Shown here: in pieces, positions 1-5,329 of the stretch
How positions within the stretch are numbered: position 1 is the stretch's first letter
Layout of the letters: every line of letters starts with the position of its first letter
NCBI GenBank assembly: GCA_029865665.1
Contig: JARXAV010000280.1
Location: 1-5,329, forward strand
Direction: 5' to 3'
Length of the DNA stretch: 5,329 nt
DNA from: Flectobacillus sp.
Lineage (GTDB): Bacteria > Bacteroidota > Bacteroidia > Cytophagales > Spirosomataceae
Made by a program: the position numbers and the translations under genes
The notes under the pieces: generated by a model
What the model saw: only the letters and a program-made list of their open reading frames with translations
Database searches by the model: none
Told to the model about the DNA's origin: nothing

Positions 1-1
1 A

Positions 2-973
2 CCTAATGCAGAGGATTATCCAATTTTATTCAAAATTATTGCGAATAATGCTCATCCTTTTATCATGGAAGACAGGGAGGTTTTTCAGATTTCGCAGGCT
101 AATGTGTTTCGTTTTTACAACAAAGCTGTCGATAAGCGACATGTCGGTTGGGAACTTGTCTATGAAAATCTCCCTATCAGGTCGAATATGATGGCAATGG
201 GGCAAAGCATTGATGGGGCTTATTTAGTCTTGTTATTTGAGCAACATACCAAAACGATTCACCTCGTGAATATTTCAAAGGGAGACATCTGTAAAATTCC
301 ATTCAACGAATGGGACTTCAGTTGGAAAAACTCCTTCTTCTTTTTTGAAGGAAAGTTTAGAATATTTCATCAGATTTTGGCAAAAGGTAAATGTATCGAA
401 GTTGATTATGAGAATAAAAGCCTTGAAATGAAGGTTATAAGAGACTTGAATCGTAATGCCCAAGGCGAGACAATGGAAGCGTATTATCAGAGAAGCTTAG
501 AGGATACTAAAAACAGAGGAGCTGTCTATCATATCAAAAGAGGGAGCATTTTGAAAAATATCAACCGTGTATATATTAATACAAATGGCTCATTGGTCTT
601 TAATAATCACGAATTAGCTTGTAAAAATCAACAGCACTTTATGTTGAATATCACAGGATATACAGCAGCAGAAGAGGAAGCACTACTTGAAGAAGAAAAT
701 ACCTTTGTCTTTAAAGACGGAAGTAAGGTCTTTATCCATAAATCAGGTATGATTTTACTAAAAAGTAGTAGGGCTGATTTGCCTATGATTTATGTGCCAA
801 GTGCTTTGGACGTATCTTTAGGATTAGCAACATCTGACCATTTTGCAGGAAACGAATACTATTACAAGGCTAAACAAACAAAGACCAATACTAAAATTGC
901 ACCATTTGATTTTTGGCAACAGTACATTAACGAATTCATCAATACCATTGTAAGCTATGGAACTACGCATTAA
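2..973 (+). CDS. 3' part of a beta-propeller-like protein of a putative MoxR-vWA-beta-propeller (bpX) system
   Basis: The reading frame is open from base 2 to the TAA at 971-973, giving at least 323 residues. The residues before the ATG at 65 (NAEDYPILFKIIANNAHPFI) look like real protein, so that ATG is probably internal and the true start lies before the window. Numbered from that methionine, residues 28-115 alternate hydrophobic strands with turns (WELVYENL, GAYLVLLFE, KTIHLVNI, FFFFEGKFRIFHQ), which fits beta-propeller blades. Residues 213-266 carry a distinctive block: FVFKDGSKVFIHKSGMILLKS, then LPMIYVPSALD and FAGNEYYY. The C-terminus (281-298) is a predicted amphipathic helix. No signal peptide or membrane segment is visible in the part present. 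The stop overlaps the next gene's start by 17 bases, so the two are likely translated in a coupled way. The family assignment rests on remembered similarity plus the neighbour, and the exact bpX subtype is not assigned. It could instead be an uncharacterised conserved Bacteroidota protein. Confidence 0.75.
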   Translation, partial: PNAEDYPILFKIIANNAHPFIMEDREVFQISQANVFRFYNKAVDKRHVGWELVYENLPIRSNMMAMGQSIDGAYLVLLFEQHTKTIHLVNISKGDICKIPFNEWDFSWKNSFFFFEGKFRIFHQILAKGKCIEVDYENKSLEMKVIRDLNRNAQGETMEAYYQRSLEDTKNRGAVYHIKRGSILKNINRVYINTNGSLVFNNHELACKNQQHFMLNITGYTAAEEEALLEEENTFVFKDGSKVFIHKSGMILLKSSRADLPMIYVPSALDVSLGLATSDHFAGNEYYYKAKQTKTNTKIAPFDFWQQYINEFINTIVSYGTTH

Positions 974-2678
974 ATACCATTCTAGGAATGATTATCCGCT
1001 AACCGCTCTGTTAGTGCGAGGTCATTCGCCCAAACATTGGTTAGTTGCAATTCAGGAATTAGGTTTCTTGTATTCAGAAGTTCAGATTTACCCCATTCCA
1101 GATGTTACACCCAATAGTATTTGGGGCTGTTTGGTGATACCCAATCGAATAGAGCAACTCAAGGAAATTAGACAGCATGAATACGTCCAAGAGCTTACGC
1201 CCATTTTTTTTATTTCTGAAAAGTCAGTCCTATTTCCGAGCCTCACAGTGCAAGAAATTTCATTGCTTTTTTCAGAAGCTGTCCATGTTTTTCACCCTGT
1301 GTTTGGTTTAGTGGAGTTAACAGAGCGTTTTGACGTAGCATCGTATTTTGTAGGAAGCCAACAACGCTCCTATGAGGTAGTTAAACCTATTTTGCCTGTA
1401 AAGATACCGAATACAATCCATCGTTTTTATGCAAAACAAGTAGCCAATACAACCCCTTTTGAAGACCTCAATCAAGAAACGGAAGCCTCGGGTAAGTTAA
1501 CAGAAGAACCATTGACATGGAAAGAAAAGCTGAAATTAGTTACTTATCGAAAGCTTTTTAAACGTACCGAATCCGATGGAAACCCTGCCCAAATTGTACC
1601 ACAAGAAGGGCTGTTAGCCCAAGTGTTAGGAACGTTAGGTGCGTTGTTTTCGGGTAATCAGCAATGGGTTTCTCAGAAAAAACAAGACTATGAAGACCTC
1701 GAAAAACGGAATCAATCGGAGCTAGATAAGCTCATGGATTTATTCAAAAATAATCCAGAAGAGGCACTCAAATATGCAATTCCCCTAGACACACAAGGAA
1801 CAACAAGAGGAGGTATTACCGACAGTGGCACTATCGGATTTATGCAACGTTGGCTAGATTTTTCGCTATCAGCGGGGAATGCTGGAGGCGGGGGTGGCAC
1901 ACAAGTACTGGCAGACGATACGTATATTCGATTAATGCAACAATACCGAAAAACAGCCGAGGAACTCATCAAAGAAAAGAAGTATTACAAAGCTGCATTT
2001 ATTTATTTTAAACTGTTGAAAGAACCCTATACTGCAGCCGAGACGTTGGAAAAAGGGCAGTTGTATAGCGAGGCTGCGGTAATGTATTTAAAGCACTGTT
2101 TAAACAAACCCAAAGCAGCAGCCTGCTACGAACAAGCCCGTATGTATGAGGAGGCAATGGCCCTTTATAAAGGATTGGACGAAAATGAAAAAGTAGGTGA
2201 TTTATATTCTTTGTTAAACAAAAAGCAAGAGGCTTATCGCTATTACCGGAGAGTACTTGAATACTATAAGTCAGATCGGCAGTATTTAAAAGCCTCTTTT
2301 CTGCTAGCTCAAAAGATGCAAGACAGCGAGGGATCTCAATATTTATTATTAGAAGGCTGGCGAAATAATATAGATGCTTCAAATTGTTTGTCTAGGTATT
2401 TGGCTGTTTTTCAAGTAGATTGTCAATTGGAGAAAGAGCTTGTCTCAATTTATAAAAACGAAGTGAGTAATCATAATCGAGAAATTTTCTTAAAAGTCAT
2501 TCACCAACAGTACCAAAAGCACGAAGGACTACAAGAGTCACTCCGACAAATGGCCTATGAATTGGTTGCCACACATTTGACCATCAAGCCAAGTATCGTG
2601 TCGGAGCTATTAGCCTTTAATAAAAGTAATCAAACCTTGGTAAAGGATACCATTCGTTTTAAACTTAATCGGAGATAG
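957..2678 (+). CDS. bpX-type protein with C-terminal TPR-like helical repeats, putative MoxR-vWA-beta-propeller ternary system component
   Basis: The protein has 573 residues, with ATG at 957 and TAG at 2676-2678. The 957 start is preferred because the conserved-looking N-terminal block (LLVRGHSPKHWL, residues 18-29, and IPDVTPNSIWGCLVIP, 47-62) follows directly and the next in-frame methionine is residue 258. Residues about 10-155 form a mixed alpha/beta domain. Residues 185-265 include a basic stretch, a short hydrophobic segment (LLAQVLGTLGALFSG, 219-233) and a charged helix (238-263). Next comes the block NNPEEALKYAIPLD (265-278), TTRGG (282-286), WLDFSL (299-304), a glycine run (310-314) and DDTYIRLMQQYRKTAEELI (320-338). 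It leads into alpha-helical repeats at about 340-455 (KKYYKAAFIYFKLL, YSEAAVMYLKHCL, YEEAMALYKGL), which resemble TPR/SEL1-like solenoids. I recall the same RG/DFSL/Gly/AAYIY arrangement from proteins encoded next to MoxR and vWA genes in several phyla. The inferred role is a cytoplasmic scaffold or partner of the propeller protein. Its biochemical function is unknown. Confidence 0.85.
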   Translation: MELRIKYHSRNDYPLTALLVRGHSPKHWLVAIQELGFLYSEVQIYPIPDVTPNSIWGCLVIPNRIEQLKEIRQHEYVQELTPIFFISEKSVLFPSLTVQEISLLFSEAVHVFHPVFGLVELTERFDVASYFVGSQQRSYEVVKPILPVKIPNTIHRFYAKQVANTTPFEDLNQETEASGKLTEEPLTWKEKLKLVTYRKLFKRTESDGNPAQIVPQEGLLAQVLGTLGALFSGNQQWVSQKKQDYEDLEKRNQSELDKLMDLFKNNPEEALKYAIPLDTQGTTRGGITDSGTIGFMQRWLDFSLSAGNAGGGGGTQVLADDTYIRLMQQYRKTAEELIKEKKYYKAAFIYFKLLKEPYTAAETLEKGQLYSEAAVMYLKHCLNKPKAAACYEQARMYEEAMALYKGLDENEKVGDLYSLLNKKQEAYRYYRRVLEYYKSDRQYLKASFLLAQKMQDSEGSQYLLLEGWRNNIDASNCLSRYLAVFQVDCQLEKELVSIYKNEVSNHNREIFLKVIHQQYQKHEGLQESLRQMAYELVATHLTIKPSIVSELLAFNKSNQTLVKDTIRFKLNRR

Positions 2679-2762
2679 TATCTTAGATTGCCTGTTTTGA
2701 TTAACGACCGATTTAATTTTTAAACTAAACTTAAAACACATATCTAGAAACAATTTATCATA
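2679..2762 (+). promoter_or_regulatory. AT-rich intergenic gap, presumed to hold the promoter of the Ig-like repeat gene
   Basis: This 84-base gap separates the bpX-like gene from the exported repeat protein. It is strongly AT-rich. TTTG at 2696-2699 followed by TAATTTTT at 2714-2721 loosely recalls the Bacteroidota -33 TTTG / -7 TAnnTTTG promoter. However, the last base does not match and the 14-base spacer is shorter than usual, so no exact promoter is claimed. There is no Shine-Dalgarno sequence before the ATG at 2763, only A-rich sequence, which is normal for this phylum. The change of function across the gap suggests a separate promoter, but this is inference. Confidence 0.25.
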
Positions 2763-4946
2763 ATGAAAAAAGTACTATACTTGGCGATATTATCGCTTAT
2801 GTCTTTATCTATTTTTAGTCAGTCCTACAGCTTAAAATCAACTATTGGAGAGCGTGTGAGTATGGAAGAGCGGGTGACGGAGTTACAAAACATACATCGG
2901 ATTAATGAAGATTCTGTTGATGCACTTTCATCAGGAAGTGCATCAACAACAGTAGCGGGACTATCAGCAGTTGCTGGAGGTATAGCTTACTGTAGTATTT
3001 CTGATATGAATGACAAATTTATACCATGGTTTGATTTTCTCTGTACTGGAAGAAGTAAAGTTTACAAAGCTGTGGCGTTCGATAGCCAAAGTAATATTAT
3101 TACCGGCCCGATGGCTTATCAATGGAAAAAGGATGGCGTTAATATTCCAGGAGCTACTACTCAGACGTTAACCGTTTCTGAACCTGGTCGTTATTCATTT
3201 GTAGTAGGGTATTCTGTAACCTCGAATATAATTACTTTAGTGATAGGTAATTATATTGATTTATCGGTAAGAGTACATGGTGATGAAGTTGTTTGTATTG
3301 GAACAGCTCGACGAATCGAATCATCCTATTATAGCAATACTGCTTCCTATCAATGGGAAAAAGATGGAGTACTTCTTTCAGGGGCAGTTAATAGAGCGTA
3401 TGACGCAACACAATCGGGGCTATATAGGTTAACCGTGACGGATCAAGGTTGCCTAAGTACGCAAAGTGAACAACGCCTTTCTTTTGGAACAAGTCTGTTT
3501 GTACCCAAGATTAGTGTATCTAACGGAGATACTACTCTCTGTGGTTCTTATTATTATCGTTATCTTTTCGCAGCTACTCCTAATAGTTTAAATCCTACAC
3601 AATATTCCTACGAATGGAAGAAGAATGGAGTAACGCTTTCAGGATTTACGAAAGACTTCTATGGTACTTCGGAAGGTGGTGTTTTTACGGTAACTTATAC
3701 CCAAGGCACTTGTAGTACTACAAGTAGGGAAGTGACGCTTGTTAATAGTAATTTAGCCCAAAAACCAGTTATCACTGCTGGTAATATTACTAGCATTTGT
3801 AATGGCAGTATTCAGATAGACCAAAATATTAATGGTACTCCTAGATATTTAGATGGTACTTGGTATAAAGATGGGGTAAGTATTAGTTCATCCGTTTCGT
3901 CTCAATATACAGCCATTCAATCAGGGAGTTATAAAGTAATTCATGGTTCTGGGAGTTGTGCTAATGAATCCAATACAGTTACTGTAAGCATTGGCACTAC
4001 GTTTAATCCTAAAATATATATTCCTACCTCTTTTGGTAAAACTAATCTGTGTGGAACGGGAGATTATTTACATATATATTTTGATTATCGCTCTCTGATA
4101 GGTGGCAACTATACTTATCAATGGCAAAAAAATGGCGTAAATCTACCAAGAGAAATTAGCCAATCTTTGTATGTCAATACTGCTGGTACATATACGCTTA
4201 TCGTATCAAATGGAAGCTGTTCTGGTGTTTCTAACAGTATTGTTATTACCAATACTAATTCGCCAGTAACGACTCTAACGTCCTCTGATAATACGATATC
4301 CTGCTCTATTAGAGCTATCCGCTTGGATATTAAAGGAGGAAGGACATATTATAATACGCCATTAATATGGAAAAAAGATGGGGTAATTATCGCAGGAGAA
4401 ACATCGCCATATAGCTATGTCTCACAAGCAGGGGTTTATACCGCTACGTATAATGATCGTGGTTGTAGTGCTACAACAGAACCGATTTATATCAATACAG
4501 GAATAAGACAGCCCAATGCCATTCCATCGGTGACGATAAATAGGGGAGAAATGACGACGCTTACAACTGATGGGTGTACAGGTATTATAAATTGGTACAG
4601 CAGTCCAACTGGAGGGAATAGTTTAGGAACAGGAGTGAGCTTTAGCACTCCTACGCTATCAACACAAATGACCTATTATGCAGATTGCACAGTTAACGGC
4701 TGTGTAAGTAGCTTTCGTACAAGTGGCCGTGTAAGCATAAATTGCACAGGTATGTACTCTATTAAATCGGGCGACTGGAGTGATGCTTCAATATGGTCTT
4801 GTGGAAGAATTCCTACTAGCACAGATATTGTAACTATCTCAAATGGTGATATTGTAACGATTCCAAGTGGTCAAACAGGATTTGTGGCTGATCTTATTCA
4901 AAATGGAATTTTAGTTAACAATGGATTATTAAAACTGTGGAATTAA
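2763..4946 (+). CDS. secreted multi-Ig-like repeat protein, probable cell-surface or adhesin-like protein
   Basis: The product has 727 residues. A signal peptide (MKKVLYLAILSLMSLSIFSQ, cleavage near residues 20-23) indicates export. A charged, Ser/Thr-rich segment of about 50 residues follows. Six Ig-like modules come next, at about 75-161, 162-241, 242-327, 334-410, 415-497 and 501-577. Each is centred on a W-x-K-[DN]-G-V strand (Trp121, 198, 285, 367, 454, 536) and closes with a SGxY/AGxY strand. Modules 2-6 have a likely disulphide pair: Cys178-230, 260-317, 346-399, 430-486 and 514-568. A seventh, different Ig-like module (584-661) resembles the SxGxxxTLTxxGCxGxxxW type. The C-terminus (664-727) is the GDWSDASIWSCGRIP module often seen at the ends of Cytophagales exported proteins. 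I do not see a standard type IX secretion C-terminal domain, an LPxTG motif or a lipobox. No catalytic motif is visible, so the ligand and role are unknown. It lies 84 bases after the bpX-like gene and is probably a separate unit. Confidence 0.9.
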   Translation: MKKVLYLAILSLMSLSIFSQSYSLKSTIGERVSMEERVTELQNIHRINEDSVDALSSGSASTTVAGLSAVAGGIAYCSISDMNDKFIPWFDFLCTGRSKVYKAVAFDSQSNIITGPMAYQWKKDGVNIPGATTQTLTVSEPGRYSFVVGYSVTSNIITLVIGNYIDLSVRVHGDEVVCIGTARRIESSYYSNTASYQWEKDGVLLSGAVNRAYDATQSGLYRLTVTDQGCLSTQSEQRLSFGTSLFVPKISVSNGDTTLCGSYYYRYLFAATPNSLNPTQYSYEWKKNGVTLSGFTKDFYGTSEGGVFTVTYTQGTCSTTSREVTLVNSNLAQKPVITAGNITSICNGSIQIDQNINGTPRYLDGTWYKDGVSISSSVSSQYTAIQSGSYKVIHGSGSCANESNTVTVSIGTTFNPKIYIPTSFGKTNLCGTGDYLHIYFDYRSLIGGNYTYQWQKNGVNLPREISQSLYVNTAGTYTLIVSNGSCSGVSNSIVITNTNSPVTTLTSSDNTISCSIRAIRLDIKGGRTYYNTPLIWKKDGVIIAGETSPYSYVSQAGVYTATYNDRGCSATTEPIYINTGIRQPNAIPSVTINRGEMTTLTTDGCTGIINWYSSPTGGNSLGTGVSFSTPTLSTQMTYYADCTVNGCVSSFRTSGRVSINCTGMYSIKSGDWSDASIWSCGRIPTSTDIVTISNGDIVTIPSGQTGFVADLIQNGILVNNGLLKLWN

Positions 4947-4997
4947 GGTGGATGAGTTCGCTATGTTATATAAGTCTTTAATATCAAACTATCCACC
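4947..4997 (+). terminator. inverted repeat immediately after the stop codon, possible terminator or 3' stabilising hairpin
   Basis: The arm GGTGGAT (4947-4953) begins on the base after the TAA stop and pairs perfectly with ATCCACC (4991-4997). After a one-base bulge (G4954), AGTT (4955-4958) pairs with AACT (4987-4990). The stem is therefore 7+4 bp with an AT-rich loop of 28 bases (4959-4986). The sequence after it (AAACAAGGCG) has no T-tract, so this is not a canonical intrinsic terminator. Its position directly after the coding sequence suggests a role in ending or protecting the message. The long loop makes it only moderately convincing. Confidence 0.35.
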
Positions 4998-5044
4998 AAA
5001 CAAGGCGAAAACACGTTTCTGAAATTCGCTGTAAATTAGTACAA

Positions 5045-5084
5045 GCTTGGAGCAACAAGGCGTTATCGTCTTTTTGCTCCAAGC
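5045..5084. repeat. 40-base near-perfect hairpin in the intergenic region
   Basis: GCTTGGAGCAA (5045-5055) pairs perfectly with TTGCTCCAAGC (5074-5084). After a single C/T mismatch (5056/5073) the stem continues with AAGGCG (5057-5062) against CGTCTT (5067-5072), including one G-T wobble. It closes on a TTAT tetraloop (5063-5066). That is 17 base pairs in 40 bases, far stronger than expected by chance in AT-rich sequence. The flanking sequence has no T-run on either strand after the stem. It could be a bidirectional or non-canonical terminator between the repeat-protein gene and the nucleotidyltransferase gene, a processed RNA structure, or a dispersed palindromic element. The window cannot decide between these. 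Confidence 0.6.
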
Positions 5085-5172
5085 AAATTCTCTCCCCTCT
5101 ATACCATGCTCTACCCTAAGTCTAACCCATCCATCCTTGTATTTCTTCCAAAAAAAGTGCAATTTTATAAGC

Positions 5173-5200
5173 TTTGAATTTTTATAGCAATTATCTTTTG
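5173..5200 (+). promoter_or_regulatory. weak Bacteroidota-like promoter candidate upstream of the nucleotidyltransferase gene
   Basis: TTTG at 5173-5176 is followed 15 bases later by TATCTTTTG at 5192-5200, which resembles the -7 element TAnnTTTG with one extra base. If used, transcription would begin about at the ATG at 5206 and give a leaderless or nearly leaderless message. The spacer is shorter than is typical and the -7 match is imperfect, so this is only a candidate. Confidence 0.25.
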
Positions 5201-5205
5201 AACGT

Positions 5206-5329
5206 ATGAATCTTGTTACGATTATTTTGGCGGCTGGTGCTTCTCGACGATTGGGTTTTCCCAAACAATTGGTCGAATATCAGGGAACAACCTTATTGAG
5301 GCGTACCGCTGAAATGGCTTTGGAAGTAT
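5206..5329 (+). CDS. MobA/MocA-like nucleotidyltransferase, 5' part only
   Basis: The window shows the first 41 codons and then ends. An in-frame TAG at 5185-5187 makes the ATG at 5206 the only reasonable start. The peptide opens with a hydrophobic beta strand and the signature LAAGASRRLGFPKQL (residues 8-22), followed by YQGTTLLRRTAEMAL (25-39). This is the N-terminal nucleotide-binding pattern LAAGxSxRxGxPKQL of the MobA-like NTP transferase family. In that family the glycine-rich loop, the arginine and the lysine contact the nucleotide triphosphate. Members include molybdenum cofactor guanylyl- or cytidylyltransferases (MobA, MocA) and related enzymes often encoded beside XdhC or molybdenum hydroxylase genes. 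The PKQL form favours the MocA-like, CTP-using side over classical MobA, but the substrate cannot be fixed from this fragment. The protein is cytoplasmic, with no signal peptide. It appears unrelated in function to the upstream genes. Confidence 0.88.
   Translation, partial: MNLVTIILAAGASRRLGFPKQLVEYQGTTLLRRTAEMALEV

Noticed and set aside
6..191. Short plus-strand frame starting at base 6
   Set aside because: It overlaps the propeller-like frame out of phase and gives a protein with no recognisable features.
275..463. Minus-strand frame of 62 codons
   Set aside because: It is a shadow of the propeller-like gene with no independent support.
1712..1972. Minus-strand open frame inside the bpX-like gene
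   Set aside because: It lies wholly within a strongly supported gene, and its proline run is only the reverse reading of the glycine codons.
2008..2382. Minus-strand open frame of 124 codons inside the helical-repeat region
   Set aside because: It is fully covered by the plus-strand gene, whose protein has clear repeat structure; the reverse product has no recognisable motif.
2667..2721. Possible terminator after the bpX-like gene: AATCGG (2667-2672) with CCGATT (2708-2713), followed by T-rich sequence
   Set aside because: The stem is only 6 bp, the loop is 35 bases and the T-run is broken by AA, so it is too weak to annotate.
2763..4946. CRISPR-like or tandem DNA repeat array, suggested by recurring TGGAAAAAAGATGG segments
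   Set aside because: The recurrence is explained by the protein-level WKKDGV strand of Ig-like modules spaced about 80 codons apart; the DNA copies are diverged and lack spacers.
4947..5205. Insertion-sequence end or attachment site, considered because of the two inverted repeats
   Set aside because: There is no transposase or integrase remnant, no target-site duplication and no tRNA gene nearby.
4989..5264. Minus-strand open frame of 91 codons across the intergenic region
   Set aside because: It overlaps the start of the well-supported nucleotidyltransferase gene, runs through the strong hairpin, and its product shows no recognisable domain or sensible composition.

Overview
The window looks like ordinary chromosome of a low-GC member of Bacteroidota, most plausibly Cytophagales. 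The clues are the AT-rich coding sequence, a secreted protein made of repeated Ig-like 'WKKDGV' modules with a terminal 'GDWSDASIWSCGRIP' module, and little sign of Shine-Dalgarno sequences. No species can be named from this sequence. All four supported genes are on the plus strand.

Layout. Positions 2-973 hold the 3' part of a gene whose start lies before the window; the ATG at 65 is probably an internal methionine. Positions 957-2678 hold a 573-residue protein whose start overlaps the previous gene by 17 bases, so the two are almost certainly one operon. From memory of family patterns, these two resemble the beta-propeller-side proteins of the MoxR-vWA-beta-propeller ternary systems (the Pfam 'bpX' families). 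Those systems pair a MoxR-type AAA+ ATPase and a von Willebrand A protein with a propeller protein, and have been proposed to be NTP-dependent conflict or chaperone-like assemblies. This pair is the most interesting part of the window. The ATPase and vWA genes are not inside it and would be expected just upstream.

After an 84-base gap, positions 2763-4946 encode a 727-residue exported protein. It has a signal peptide, six repeated Ig-like modules, a seventh distinct Ig-like module and a short C-terminal module common in Cytophagales surface proteins. It appears to be a separate transcription unit, probably a surface or adhesin-like protein.

The 259-base gap at 4947-5205 contains a 7+4 bp inverted repeat starting immediately after the stop codon, a strong 40-base hairpin at 5045-5084, and a G-poor pyrimidine-rich stretch. 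At 5206 a MobA/MocA-like nucleotidyltransferase gene begins and runs off the window after 41 codons. It shows the family signature LAAGASRRLGFPKQL.

I saw no tRNA or rRNA genes, CRISPR arrays, transposases or insertion-sequence ends.
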